Assembly (NCBI RefSeq): GCF_963676685.1 | Contig: NC_092346.1 | Coordinates: forward strand, 80,181,821-80,245,820 | From: Mytilus edulis | Lineage: Eukaryota > Mollusca > Bivalvia > Mytilida > Mytilidae | Direction: 5' to 3' | DNA: 64,000 bases | In this document: piece after piece, positions 11,690 through 25,200 of the stretch | How positions within the stretch are numbered: the stretch's first letter is position 1 | How the letters are laid out: each line of letters begins with the position of its first letter | The notes under the pieces: model-generated | Database searches by the model: none | What the model was told of the DNA's origin: nothing | What the model saw: the letters and a program-made list of their open reading frames with translations, nothing else | Position numbers and translations under genes: made by a program

Positions 11690-13330
11690 CTCGAGATGTA
11701 AAGTGAATCTCCATTATAAACTAAAAGACAATTGAAAGTATTGGTCCAGCTTTGTTTCATGAAAGGAATGACAAACATATATACAAGTATCTTGTTTCGG
11801 GGAGGGATAAATCGTAATTTTGTACAACTCTGATTTAACCAAATTATATCTGACGCAGACATTAATTTATCAAGAAAGTTGATTTTTTAATGACAACAAA
11901 TTTAATTCATTTGTAGATCTTTGTAGGACGTGTTTTTGTACACGCAATCCGCATTCTCATGGGATCAAAATGATTCATTTCTTGTCAACTTGTTTCTTTA
12001 TTCAAATCAGGAAGAATTTAATAGTAGCTTCTGAAAATGAAAAAAGCTACAAAATCCTTTAAATTCTTGTTCCGCTATATTGATGATGTCCTCCTACTAG
12101 AAATAAAGTAATTCTAAGTTTAATAAATATATTGAACACGTCTATTCCATCGAACTTGAAAATTAATGATACAACACATACAACAAAGCACGTCTCATTG
12201 AAAGAGATGGTATAACTTTGTTTCATTAAAAAGAATTGCGAATGTAGATACAAGTATCATGTCTTGGGGAGGGATAAATCCTTTTTTGTAAAGAATCACT
12301 CTGATTAAAACAAAAACTTCTCTTAAACTGACATTATCAAGATGCTTGATTTCTTGATTGAAAACATATTTGTTACGTTTGGAGGACGTGTTTTTCAACA
12401 GACTGTCGGAATTTGAATGGCAACCATTACGCCCCTCTTCTTGCCGACTTGTTTCTTTATTATTATGAGGCTTACTTCATACAGAAACTTCTTAGGAAGA
12501 AAGATAAGAAGTTAGCAATATCCTTTAACTTTACGTTCCGCTATATAGATAATGGTCTCTCACTAAATAATACAAAATTTGTTGACTATGTTGAACGAAT
12601 CTATCCCATCGAACTAGAGATAAAGAAACAGATACAGTCAAGTCTGTCTCATATCTTGACTTACATCTAGAAATTGACAATGAGGGTCGGTTGAAAACAA
12701 AACTTTACGAGAGATGATTTCAGCTTCCCAATTGTGAACTTTCCATTTCTATGAAGCAACATTCCAGCAGCGCCTGCATACGGAGTATATAACTCCCAAT
12801 TGATACGATATTCCCGGGCTTGTATTTCCTATCATAATTTCCTTGATAGAGGATTGCTTCTCACAAGGAAGCTATTAAACCAAGATTTCCAAATGGTGAA
12901 GTTGATATCATTCCTTCGTAAATTTTACGGACGCCATCATGAGTTGGTTGACCGTGACGGAATAATCGTTTCACAGATGATAACGGATATGGTCCTTATG
13001 TCGTAACTACAATTAATATTCATCCGTTTTCACGAATGTGATCACCGAATTACGACTATTTACCGGATTTGTAATAACATAAGCAACATGACGGGTGCTA
13101 CATGTGGAGGAGGATCTGCTTACCCTTCCGGAGCACCTGAGATCACTCCAAGCTTTTGGTGGGGTTCGTGTTGTTTAGTCTTTAGTTTTCTATGTTTTGT
13201 CTTCTGTACTATTATTTGTCTGTTTGTCTTTTTATTTTTAGCCATGGCGTTTTCATTTAATTTTCAATCTATTAGTTTGACTGTCCCTCTGCTATCTTTC
13301 GTCCCTCTTTTATAGTTTCACTTATATCGA
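11690..13330 (+). pseudogene. Degenerate reverse transcriptase with a duplicated 5' segment
   Basis: At 12413-12670 one frame reads APLLADLFLYYYEAYFIQ, then FRYIDNGLSLNN, an RT signature (the usual YIDD is YIDN here). It continues with PIELEIKKQ. Further fragments follow in other frames, including LIRYSRACISYHNF (12800-) and LVKL...LRKFYGRHHELVDR (to about 12960). A diverged copy of the first part, including FRYIDDVLL, lies at about 11870-12110. A block with TTGTTTCGGGGAGGGATAAA recurs ~487 bp later, so the region is an imperfect tandem duplication. Multiple frameshifts and stops show it is dead. The RT type was not settled; it resembles RT genes dispersed in many marine invertebrate genomes. 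Confidence 0.7.
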
Positions 13331-14788
13331 GAAATTGACAAAACTACGAGCTAGACTACACCTTTAACGAGGCGATTCATAAGAGCAATCGGAAGGTCTG
13401 AATTTTATATCCCCACGGGTAAATATCTTATAACCTATTGTGGTTAAAAACATTGGAAGTAATAGGTTTGGTATAGGTATATAAAATGACAGGTGTAGTT
13501 TGGTCTTTGAAGTACTGCTGACCGTGTATTATTTTCTGTACAGATTTATGGCGGAGTGTGCTGGACCTAGACGGTTGTTATCCATTCGTTTGGTGTGTTT
13601 GGGCTTTTGATTTTGCCATTTGATTACGGACTTTTTCTCGGAGTTGGGTATTTTTATTATTTATGATTTTACTTTTTGTTAATATTAATGACATTCAATC
13701 CATCTAAGAAAAAAAGTAGGTTTTCCGTCTAAGGGAGAAGATGTAATTGATGTGAAAAGCTAACAGTAAGCAATGTACACTATCGTTACATTCGGTCTGT
13801 ATTTAGCAGCATATTACTTTCAATGATGGAAATGTGCAGGGCCTCTTGAAATAGAGAATTGTGTTTTGCTTTAGTATAGAAAAGGTATAGTTCCATTATA
13901 ATAAATCCCCAAAGGTATAAAATAACAGACCATGCGGTGACAGGGATTATAAAAAGAGGAGGAAGATAACAAATTAATAGTCAAACTCATAAGTCAAAAA
14001 CAAACTAACTATGGCGGAAACAAAACTACCAAAGACAAATAGCAGTTTACAAAACTCAACTTAGAAAACCAAATACAGAGCAAACTAAACCCATTCAAAA
14101 ATTAGAGGACAGCGGTTTAGAGCTATGAATGAGGGATATGAATATTGATATATGATTAAAGTCTTATAGACATCTCGATGATGTTTTTTTATGTTTTTTT
14201 TTGTAGATTGATAACACTGTTTGATTTTTTAATTCAATAATCTTTTTAGTCCGGCTAAGAGTTTAAGAATGGTTGATTATTTAAATTTAAATATCACAAA
14301 CTGCACTCAGGATTTTAACAAGTCAGGAAAATGGTAATTGTTATCTTATAGTTCGTTTCTATATGTGTTGCATTGTCGTTTGTTTTTTGTTGTTTCGTTG
14401 TTTTCTAGCTCTTATAGTTGATGTGTTTCCCTTGGTTTTAGTTTGTAACCCGCATATGTTTTCTTAAAATCGATTTAGTACTTTCGAACAGCAGACTTCT
14501 ACGGTTGCCTTTATTTAGATACAAGAAGAATTAAAATCACCACCACTTTTTATTAAATCATCAAGAGAAATATGAACAATCATTGTAATACCGAAAGTTA
14601 TAAGAGATTAACAGCAAATTGGAAAAAGAAAAAAAAACCTTTCATAATATCTTTTTATAGAGTATGTGAATGGTTTCAATGATTGACTAAAACATTATTG
14701 TACAAACTAATCATAGTTTCTTTGCTACCTACTGTTTTAGCATCTATTAGCAAACTTATTTTTAAACTCCATTTTTTTTTCATTTCAG
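13331..14788. other. Repeat-filled 5' flank of the F-box gene
   Basis: Holds a fragment of the TTGGTGTGTTTGGGCTTTTG repeat (about 13530-13690), a copy of the GGAAGATAACA...CTCATAAGTCAAAAA family (about 13958-14110) and the second half of the TTTGGCTAGC-family repeat (14310-14520). No exon of the F-box gene's 5' UTR could be identified, though one is expected because a splice acceptor ends at 14788. Confidence 0.5.
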
Positions 14789-14793
14789 ACAAT

Positions 14794-16281
14794 ATGACTA
14801 TCAACAAATTGCCGCCCGAAGTATTGGTGAAGATTCTATCATTTCTAACACAGAAAGATTTACTTTTTGTCATCCGCAACGTTTGTCACATTTGGAGAGA
14901 TCTGACAACATCAATGTGCCTATGGAACTATGTTGAATACATATATGAATATCGCAAAGATAAACTTAATCGATTTTACCGTTCTTTAGCCAAACATAAA
15001 CTAGTCAATCACATTGTTAATCTTAAAATAACAGAAGAACTATTTTGGAAACTTTTAAAATACGACAAACATGTCAAATTTGCAAGTCTTAAAAGCATCG
15101 ATATTTCTGCAGATCTTTTACGATCAGGAAAAATTTTTGCTGAAATTTGTAATAGATGTCCCTGTTTGGAAAGCATAAAGATTTGGGCGGTTGTTGGGGT
15201 TGACGTAAAAAATATGTTTAAAGTTCTGTCGAAGAAGAAATTTATTGACTTTGACGTAGGCTACTATAATGAGGATAAGCAACAAGATTTTGACAAGCAT
15301 TTTTTGTCTTTCCTTGCAACACAGCCAAATATTCAGCAATTGTCATTGCGTACATTACATTCGCACGATGAACATGATTTGGCGCGCATTATTGAAGGGA
15401 ATCCTCACATTACCACCCTCTGTCTATCAAGTAACTACGTCTCAAATCAACTTTTTAAAAGGTTACATCTTAACTTGACAAAGATAGCAATACATTCAAA
15501 TCTATTTGATGACCAAGGTCTCGAATGGCTAACAAGTCGTTCAAACCAATTAGTATCGATCAATGTTAAAGATTGTGAAACTATCACTGACCGGGGCATT
15601 TCTTTCATCGGTCAAAATTGTCCTTCGTTAGAAAATTTAACTTTTGGAAATCACATGCAAACTAAAATTGGTAACGATGGCCTGTTATCAGTTGCTCAAG
15701 GTTGTCCTAAGTTGAAAACATTGCATACACATTTTATTTGGAATATCAATGATGACAGCGTCGTTCTCCTTGCAAAGTCTTGTACGTTTTTGCAAAAAGT
15801 ATCTTTTGAAAAGGGTGCAAAATTCACAGATGCATCCTTGATGACAATAGGAGACAACTGCCCATTACTCAAGTTTGCCCGCTTCAAAGAATGTGACGAG
15901 TTAACAAAAGACGGTGTTCTTTACTTGATTGCTTCGTGTATATATATGGAAACACTAGAAATAACATGTTGTCGTGGTATAGGTTTGGACCAATCAAATG
16001 CAAATTTAAGGAACACGTCATCAACTATAACAGGCAGATTGAATTGTGCAGAAAACATTCAAATAGAGACAAATGGAGCAAGCACCAAAAAGCACTCACA
16101 TTTGAAAAGGCTGAATTTATTCGGATGTTTGAATACTTCCAATGAAACACTTCTATACCTGGTCAAACATTGTCCCGACCTCCGGTATTTAAGCAGAACA
16201 GACACGTCTATTCAGTGCAATGAACAATTAATGTCAGAACTTTTAAGAATGTGTTCTCTGTTAGACACAACATATTTGTGA
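14794..16281 (+). CDS. F-box and leucine-rich-repeat protein (FBXL-type), 495 residues
   Basis: Probable substrate receptor of an SCF (SKP1-CUL1-F-box) ubiquitin ligase. The F-box is at residues ~3-47 (INKLPPEVLVKILSFLTQKD, ending W-DLTTSMCLWNYV) and would bind SKP1. From ~249 to ~480 come LRRs of the cysteine-containing type (KDCETITDRGISFIGQNCPS, GLLSVAQGCPKL, SLMTIGDNCPLL, LFGCLN), which would hold the substrate. The frame is open 37 codons further upstream, but that part contains a polypyrimidine tract and TTTCAG ending at 14788. The coding exon therefore starts at 14789, ATG 14794 is the start, and a 5' UTR intron is implied. The whole CDS is in one exon. No membrane segment or signal peptide. 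The substrate and exact orthologue are unknown. A GTC-rich repeat begins only ~33 bp after the stop and supplies the first AATAAA. Confidence 0.88.
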   Translation: MTINKLPPEVLVKILSFLTQKDLLFVIRNVCHIWRDLTTSMCLWNYVEYIYEYRKDKLNRFYRSLAKHKLVNHIVNLKITEELFWKLLKYDKHVKFASLKSIDISADLLRSGKIFAEICNRCPCLESIKIWAVVGVDVKNMFKVLSKKKFIDFDVGYYNEDKQQDFDKHFLSFLATQPNIQQLSLRTLHSHDEHDLARIIEGNPHITTLCLSSNYVSNQLFKRLHLNLTKIAIHSNLFDDQGLEWLTSRSNQLVSINVKDCETITDRGISFIGQNCPSLENLTFGNHMQTKIGNDGLLSVAQGCPKLKTLHTHFIWNINDDSVVLLAKSCTFLQKVSFEKGAKFTDASLMTIGDNCPLLKFARFKECDELTKDGVLYLIASCIYMETLEITCCRGIGLDQSNANLRNTSSTITGRLNCAENIQIETNGASTKKHSHLKRLNLFGCLNTSNETLLYLVKHCPDLRYLSRTDTSIQCNEQLMSELLRMCSLLDTTYL

Positions 16282-16314
16282 CGATGCAATTGTCCGTAAT
16301 GATATTTCGTGGTA

Positions 16315-17440
16315 TTTTTATACGACCGCAAAAATAAAAAATAAAAATGGTCGTATATTGGTATCACATTGTCGTCGTCGTCGGCGTCGTCCGAAGACAA
16401 ATGTTTTCCGGATAAAAACTTTAGTATAAGTAAATAGAAATCAATAAAATTTTAACACAACGTTTATAACCACTAAAAGAAGGTTGGGATTGATTTGTTT
16501 AAGAATAAGAGGCCAAAAAAGGTCCCAAATAAGCATGTTTGTAGTTTCCAGTCAATAACTTGTGTTTAAGTGTATGAAAGTTTCTGAAATACCATAAGTT
16601 TCCATACGGCAAAGGGATTGTAAGGATTGACTTTGGGGGATTATGGCTCAAACCATTTAGGAATTAGGGGCAAAAAGGGGGGGGGAACAAAGTTTTTTTC
16701 TGGTTAAAGGACAATTAAGACAATTTTAAATCAGTCAAAGGGAGGTAATCGAATCCCTTTTTAAAACAACAATGTTTGATTACATCCTTTAAACTGATTG
16801 TAAATTATTTATTAAGAAAAATTTAATGACGATTGTCTTGAGGTGATTAGAAGTTACTATTAATTTTAGCCATGACTATGTATGTCATTTTATATTTTAA
16901 GACTTTTATAATGGGTAATTATGGTTGAAAACTTTATTAGACATTTTAATTGAGATAATGACTATATTGAGGTAAGGAATTTTTTTTTAATAAGGGGGAG
17001 GTGGGAAAAAACTTTTTTTTTTTTTGGGGGGGGGGGGGACTATTTTTTCTCATTTCAGATTCCAGAAGTTAAAAAGAAAAGTTCTACAAATATTTTTTTT
17101 TTTGGGGGGGGGGGATAATATTCAACAGGAAAGTGTATTGCACAAAAGTTAAAAAAAACGTGGTAATTTTTTTCTTGGGAAAAGGGGGGGGGGGGGTCAA
17201 TTTGCAACAGCATAGTGTATTGCACAAAAGCAAAAAAAATGAATATATATAAAAATGATATAACCAATTTTTAAGTTCTTTGACTACAGTTATTCTGTGG
17301 CAGAAACCTATTTTGTGTCAAATATTTAATTGAAATCCAAATTCAAACCTGTATCAAGCGTGGTTATTGTGTCCATTTTGGCCCCAACTTTTCAGGGCAT
17401 CTGCGGTCGGATCCAGCTGCGCTCAGCGAAGCAATTTATT
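16315..17440 (+). repeat. GTC-rich modular repeat, copy A
   Basis: Begins TTTTTATACGACCGCAAAA, then a second GGTCGTATA that can pair with TATACGACC, then a (GTC)n-like run, then modules containing AAGGTTGGGATTGATT. It ends near a CTGCGGTCGGATC and GCTGCGCTCAGCGAAGC block. Poly-G/poly-T runs lie at 16975-17200. AATAAA hexamers at 16333 and 16340 fall just after the F-box gene's stop, so this copy probably forms its 3' UTR. Confidence 0.75.
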
Positions 17441-17639
17441 ACATTTATATTTAAAACAAACATCGATGTGTCTTCTTCTTATTATTATTCCAGGTAAGAA
17501 ACCAAATTCAATAATTGAATGTATTAGGTCTAACACAGATAGATTTATCTTGGCTATTTACATTTAAAACGTTCTCTGTATATTTATAATTAAAACTATA
17601 TGTACAGGATGTTGCTGTCTATATTTTGGCAGAGAATGC

Positions 17640-18290
17640 CTTCAGAACAACACTGAATCCATCAGTGGTGTCGGCTGGTGTCGCTGGTGTTGGCAGTTGA
17701 TTCCAGTCCCTGATGTTTGTTACACAGCCAGGTGTGCGGTCTGTAGTAGTTGCCCTTTTCTGTCCTTGTTCGATTGCTTTTAATTTAGTCTGTTTTGTTA
17801 AGTCCCAAACCGTGCATGCATATTCAACTGAAGGTCTTACTATTGTTGAATATTCTGCTGCTTTAATCGGTTAAATGCAATCTTTTAGGTTACGTCTTGT
17901 GAAGCCTAGTGTTTTGTTGCCTTTATATATCCACTATATTGTCAATATGTCTGTCCCACATTAGAATAACGCTGATTGTAACTGACAGGTATTTGCTATA
18001 GCTTCAATAGTGTTTAGTGTGTGTCCATGCAGTTTATAGTTAGTTGGTATTACAGGACGGTTCTCAGATTGTATTCGGATTACAACGCATTTTTTCGCAT
18101 TGAAGCTTATTTACCATTTATTTTAGGTATTGATGTTAGGTCTTTCTGCAGTAGGTAACTGTCTGCTTGATTGCACATAGTTCTAAGAGGAGGCTGTCGT
18201 CTGCAAATAGTTTAGTCTCTGATGATGTTGCTGTTTCTGGCATGTCGTTTATATTTATGCGCTTACCATAAAGTGATCAATTGTGCCAAA
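17640..18290 (-). pseudogene. Degenerate LINE reverse transcriptase (3' half)
   Basis: Read on the minus strand from about 18245 down, the frame gives MPETATSSETKLFADDSLLL, with LFADD the catalytic RT motif of non-LTR retrotransposons. Beyond it are many stops and shifts, with scattered later RT fragments. No endonuclease part is seen. This is an old truncated copy, most like the jockey/CR1 type in motif wording, but the clade is not firm. Confidence 0.65.
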
Positions 18291-18369
18291 ATATTGGACT
18301 TAGCCGCTGGACTAAATGTACGTATAATCAAAATAAAGTGGGTAACATATTGAGATGCAAATTTCATAC

Positions 18370-18850
18370 AATAGATATTAGAAGATGCGGTGTGGGTGCA
18401 AATTGGACAACTCTTCATCAAAGAAGTCACAATTTGTAAAAGTAAACCATTATAGGTCCAAGTACAGCCTATAGCACGGAGCCTTGGATCACACCGAACA
18501 TCAAGCTATAAAGTGTAAAAAAAGGTGACTATAAAGGGTAAAAAAAAAAGTGACTAGTGTAAAACTATTCAAACCGAAATACCAACGGTCTAATCTATAT
18601 GAAAAAAAATGTTTTAATCGGTACCAACCTTCACACTTACCTGAAACAATAGTGTAGCATTATAACTAAGAACAACATGCACACTTTGCATATCAATTGA
18701 AATGGATTAACTCAATCAAAAGACACATTAATAAAAACAAGTGAACATTATATGTCTGCTTACACTGAACGAATAAATTTGATCTATGACGCAATGTAAA
18801 ATCAAAATTAATAAGTGAAATTTGCTAATCAATTGTCTAGTGTTATGGCC
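18370..18850 (+). repeat. Dispersed repeat, GAAGATGTGGTGTGAGTG family
   Basis: Diverged copy of the family at 11360: GAAGATGCGGTGTGGGTGC, then GCACGGAGCCTTGGATCACA, AACATCAAGCTATAAAG and ACGGTCTAATCTATATGAA. It continues to TTGATCTATGACGCAATG, a block also present at 39290. Confidence 0.7.
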
Positions 18851-19262
18851 CGTCCTCCTCCTCTTTTCAGAATCATGGATCCGCATCTGATTTCAGCTTT
18901 TATCAAGGATTTGTGTTGTAAATAAATCGTTGCTTTCAAGTTCAAATCAATATATATAATTCTTGCTGATCTCTTCTCAATTTTTTTTACATTCCACCAA
19001 ACTGAATTACAGTTGTCTATATAGATATAGTATGATAGAATATATGCATTATAAAAGATTACAATGTCTTACATGGACTGCATAGTCAGTCAGATGAGCT
19101 AAAAAAAAAGTTTTCAATTACTGAATCCGGAAAAAAATCAAGATCTGTCCGGAAAAGTATTCGTCAATACTTATAATAGATCTAAAATGCTAATTATAGA
19201 TCTTACTTTCGTTTTTTGTTGGTTTCATTTCAGATGTATACAAGTCTGAGCTTTTAAAGTTA

Positions 19263-22200
19263 ATGATGCCAGCTCCTCAGTCAGATCGAAATCTAGAAAT
19301 AAAATTCAAACAGGTAATACTAAAATGTTTGTTAACGAATTTAGTAATTTGAAATGTAACTTCGGAGGCACAGGCATGATACTGTGAACAGGTGTCCTGA
19401 GGTGAGCCTGAATGCTGAGTAATCAAAATTTACAGTTGAACTGTTGAAGTCAGTTCATTTATATTCCAGAGTTATAATACAAAAAAGCCCTAAAAAGAGG
19501 ACCAACCAGGACCACCACTATCATCACTATATTACATATCCACTCAAAAATAAGCAGACCTGCATTTTTCTTAGATTGTCACAGGACCAACACTGCAACG
19601 TTACAGGACTGTCATTTTTGGAGAACAGCAATATTTTCATGCATAGATTCTTGTTTACAGGTCAGTTATCATGTACATAAATGACTTTTACCAGTACTAC
19701 AGAAAAGAATTATGTAATGCAGCAATCACAGTATTTCAAAGTGAAATGTTGTCCCTCCCAATTCAACAAAATTTCAAAGATCATATAGACACATTATTTC
19801 ATAATAAAATGTTGTCTGCTGACAAATTATTTTGTGTATGAAATTTTGTCCAGAAGACAATTTTTTATAGAAGACATCAATTCATATCACAATTTCACTA
19901 TAGTGCAAATGATAACTTAATTCAAATTATTTTAATCAGTGATAAAAATATGTTATAAACAGATCTTTTAAACTTCTCTATACATTGTTATCGCTTTAAT
20001 TTTGATTATTACTATCCTTTTGTAGCATAAATCTTGTTTTCGCGATCTCTGACATGCATTATAAAAATCTACTCTTGACAATATATGTTTTCATCAATAA
20101 TTCATCTTATAACTATATTATATTTGTTTCTCCTTAAATATTTTGATATTTATTTTACTATATATATACAGATATTTATAAACAATGAATGGTGTGACTC
20201 AGTCAGTGGAAAAACATTTGCCACAGTTAACCCATGTACTGGTGAAAATATTTGTGATGTCCAAGAAGGGGACAAGGTAAATGCTAGTAATTGTACAAGA
20301 GTGAAGACATGTTAAAAAAAAGTCATGCTTAAAAAAGCATCTGTTAAACAATTCATATATGTCATTGTTCATGGGATCATGTTACATGAAAGTTTGAAAA
20401 AACTGCTACAAAGAATAGAAATGGATTATAGTTTGTCATTCTAAACTTTTTATTCATTTTGATGGATCTTTGCTAAATGTTCAGTGGCATGTATTTCATG
20501 TATGTTCAGGAGTATAACAAGTGTGTCGACCAGGATGAAGGGGCTGAAAATTTGAACTTTTACTAGAAAATTTTGGTGAACAGATTTTAAAAGGACAGAA
20601 ATTAGGCCTAGTACATGTAACCACCTAATACCCAATACAATCTACAACAGGTAAACTTGGTCTTCAAAAATGAAAAAAATACACTTAAAAAAAACTACAA
20701 AAACTAGCTAGCTACAAATATATCTATTCACATCAATTCTTTTTATCTATTTTGATCATATGTATACTATTTATGGTATGTTTACAAATATTTATTGTAT
20801 CTTCTTTAGCATTGTTGACATTAAGTTTATATCATTTCAATTTTACATTTATAGGCAGACATTGACAAGGCTGTAGCTGCAGCTAGGAAAGCCTTCAAAT
20901 TAGGATCAGAATGGAGGAGGATGGATGCCTCAAAAAGAGGCAAACTCATGCATAAACTGGCAGATTTATTGGAGAGGGATATATCTTATCTCGCAGTAAG
21001 AGTTTCCAATTTATCTAATTGAATTTATAAGGAAGTAAGTTTGTTTAAGCTATCATAAAAAATAAGCTTTTGGCTGGGTTGAAGAAGTCCAAAACTTGTT
21101 TAAAGTATGGTAATGTCCATTGTAAGGACTGGCAGTCGGATGTTCAAATGGTTTGGGAGGTGGGAAAAGTTTGTTATGGTTCTTTTTGGTGTGAGCAATT
21201 GCCCCTGCTGTTTTTAACCCAGTTCCCTGAAGATAGCACTTGTAGGCTAAATAAAAAAAATCTGTAATGTCAATTATATATATTTTTGTATGATGGTCTG
21301 CTTTTATATTTTTCTGATTATGCCATGTTCAAAGTTAAAGTCTGTCCCTCTTCAATTTACAGTTTTTGATAGAATTGAGACTAAAGGACGCTGGAGCAAA
21401 ATGAATTAAAAAAAAAATCAATTATTTAGGGGAACTTTAAGAGCTGATCTTCCCAAAAAATAGTTAATTTCAAGTAACATACTTATAAGACATCTAGGTA
21501 ACTTCAAATCATATTTAAATCTCTTATTTCTTTTTTGAAGAGTCTGGAAACCATTGATAATGGAAAACCATTTCAAGATTCTGTAGAGGATATCCATTGT
21601 ACAGCAGACTGTATCAGATACTATGCAGGATGGAGTGATAAAAACATGGGGAAAACTATACCATCAGGTAAACAACTGTACTACCAGGGAAACAATCATA
21701 GGCAGATCCAATGGAGGCCTGGGAGGCCGGGCCCTCCCTTTTTGGGGAAAAATTTAGTTGATTATATACGGAATCACTGAAGCATGACTGGAGCACTCCC
21801 CCCCCCCCCCCCTTTTTAGGTAAGTCAGTGGACCCTCCCTTATAAAAGGTTCTGGATCCGCCACTGACAATTTATGATGAAAAGACAATACATTAATATG
21901 TTTATACCCTTGAAACAAAGGTAAAAATTGCATGACAATTTAAACAAAAAATAGAAAATCTGGACCAGCAGGTAACATGGATAACATATATCATGTATAT
22001 ACCAACAATTTAACAATGTATGGGAAAACCAATCACCAACATGTTATCAACTGTATAACTTAGTATTGTACATTCATTTACAATTTGCAATATCTACCCA
22101 TTTTATCTCTGAACACTCATCAAATTCTTTAAGGTTGCCTTCCTTTAAGCAGAAAACTAAAATAAAAGAAATAAGAGATGAAGTGGGTGCATATAAAAAA

Positions 22201-25200
22201 AAGTCTCATAAAATACTTGAAGTTTGAAATGAGTTATAACTTATATCAACTTTTATTATTAAACTGTAATTTACTATGACCAGTAAGAATAACGTGTTGA
22301 AATTTGATGAAAATGATATACAGAGTTGCTGCATTTTTGAACTATTTCAGATGGTGACTTGTTTTCATTTACTAAACATCAGCCTATAGGAGTTTGTGGA
22401 CAAATCATACCAGTAAGTAGTTTCAAACATTTTAAATTCACTATGTCAGTGGGAAGATCCTAACAGCATGCCCTTACTATATTATGCATACTTTAATTTT
22501 AATCAAACAGATTAGTCCATTCTCTATCATGATTTTATGAACTGAGTATAGAAATTCACATTTCATTATCAAAAGTTTACTGGAAGCAAACAATTAGAAA
22601 AAAAGTTAATTTCTTCTAAATTTTGACAAATTATAGAATTTTCTTGAGAAAAAAAGTATATGTACATAAGTTTTATAATAAAAACTAGCCATTTAGTTAT
22701 AAAAAACATATGCATCATTTTTTTTAATTTGAAGTTTCATATGACTTTAATTTCACTCTTGTTCGTCTTTGTAAATTTATTAAGATCATAGATATATAAG
22801 AATTACTTATGTAAACAAAATATTTTGTAGTGGAATTACCCACTGATGATGATAGGGTGGAAGTTTGGACCTGCTTTAGCTTGTGGTAATACTATAGTCC
22901 TGAAGCCTGCAGAACAAACACCACTGACAGCCTTATATTGTGCATCACTTGTTAAAGAGGTATTTATCAACATGATACATTGCTTAAGTTAATAACAATG
23001 ATTAAGAGGAGAAGTAGCTGAATGTACAGTTACACAACCACACTTGGTGTCATTAAATACAAGACATTTATGGAAGTCTGACAAACTCTCTATACATAAT
23101 AAAGACCAACAATTGCAACAATGTATCTGTTTGGGATAAATGAATAAATAGACACAGTAAAGTTCTGGTCTGGTCTCATTTGGGATGTTAAATCATATAA
23201 ATGTGCAAGTGTGTCATATTATATCAGAATGTTCTGCAACAACTCATGCTGACCCATTTTACTGTGTATGATGTAGATACATAGCCTTAGTTCAAAGCCA
23301 TGTATATGACAGTTACTCAACAGTTGTTTTAAAGATAAATGTTTGAGAGGATTTGTTTCCAAAAATTGACTAGTATAATTGAACACTGATTTTTATACGA
23401 CCGCAAAAATTCTAAAAAAATTGGTCGTATATTGGTATCACGTCATCAGCGTCAGCCTCGTCCAAAGACACTTAGATTCCAGACAATAACTAAAGTTTAA
23501 GTTTATAGATCTCTTTAAAATTTAAACACAAGGTTTGAAACCACAAAAGGAAGGTTGGGATTGATTTTGGGGGTTATGGTCCCAACAGTTTAGGAACAAG
23601 GGGCCCAAAAGGGGTCAAAATAAGTATTTTTCCAGTTTCCAGACAATAACTTGTGTGTAAGTGTATGGATCTTTCTGAAATTGTACTACAAGGTTCTATA
23701 CCAAAAAACGGAAGGTTGGGATTGATTATGGGGGGGCATGGCCCAAACTGTTTAGGAATTAGGGGCTAAAAAGGGGCCAAAAACAATACTTTTCAAATAC
23801 TTTAATTTGGTTAAATTGCTTATTTCTTGACATATTTCAATTCTTGAATTCTTGGGGTTCTTTGATATGCCGAATCTAACAATGTATTTAGATTTTTTAT
23901 TTTGGGTCCTGTTTTCAAATTGGTCTACATTAAGGTCCAAAGGGTTCAAAATTAAACTTAGTTTGATTTTAACAAAATTTGAATTCTTTGGGTTCATTTA
24001 CATGCTGAATCTAAACATGTATTTAGATTTTTTTTATTATGGGCCTAGTTTTCATGTTGGTCCAAATTGGGGTCCAAAATTAAACTTTGTTTGATTTCAA
24101 CAAAAATTGACTATATGGGGTTCTTTGATATGCTAAATCTAACCATGTATTTAGATTTTTGATATTTGGGCCCTGTTATTAAATTGGTCCACATTGAGGT
24201 CAAAAGGGTCCAAAATTAAACTTTGTTTGATTTCATCAAATTATTGGGGTTCTTTCATATGTGGAATATAACTGTGTTTTTAGATTTTTTATTTTTGGTC
24301 CCGTTTTCAAATTGGTATACATGCATTAAGGTCAAAAGGGTCCAAAATTTAACTTTGTTTGATTTAAACAAAAAATGACTTCTTGGGATTGTTTGTTATG
24401 CTGAATCAATCTATGTGTTTAGATTTTAGGTATTTGACCATAATAGGTATAAAAAAAAAATTTAAGTTCATTAGACCACATTCATTCTGTGTCAGAAACC
24501 TATGCTGTGTCAAATATATAATCACAATCCAAATTCAGAGCTGTATCAAACTTGAATGTTGTGTCCATACTGGCCCCAATTGTTCAGAGTTTGACCAAGC
24601 TGCGCCCTGTGGAGCATTTTATTATATTTAAGATTTTTAGTTAAATTTACCATTACGGTAAGTTGTGGTCACATCAAATTGAAACTAAAACTAAAAAGTA
24701 CAGGCTCATTACAATTTAAACTTTTAAATTAAGATGTCACTGTTCAATTTTAAAAATGGAAATGCGATGCAAGAGGGGCATATGTGTCCTATGAATAAAT
24801 AACACATATTCTTGTGCTTATGAAATTAGTAGTTAAGATTTTTACATTTTTCTACTGATATTTCCTTTGCTTGGTTTGTATTTATATTTCGCTAGGTTCC
24901 CTTCTGATGAAGTTTTATTGATAACTTTATTTACAGAATGACTCCTATTTTCAGGCTATGTGATTGTTTTAATATTTGCAGGCTGGATTCCCTCCTGGTG
25001 TAGTTAATGTTGTCCCTGGTTATGGACCTACCGCTGGAGCAACCTTAGCTGAACATATGGATGTTGACAAAGTAGCCTTCACAGGGTCAACAGAGGTACA
25101 TTTATACTTATCTATTCTGCAAAAATGTGGAGTAGCTTAGTTATAGACCATTCTAATTCAATTGGTTTGTAACAAGTATTTTGAAGGGGTAAATTCCAGG

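Noticed and set aside
12413..12670. 85-codon frame as a host gene
   Set aside because: It carries RT motifs and is flanked by other RT fragments in other frames; it is part of a dead retroelement.
14683..14793. Upstream ATG for the F-box protein
   Set aside because: The extra 37 codons include a poly-T tract and a splice acceptor, so they are intron.
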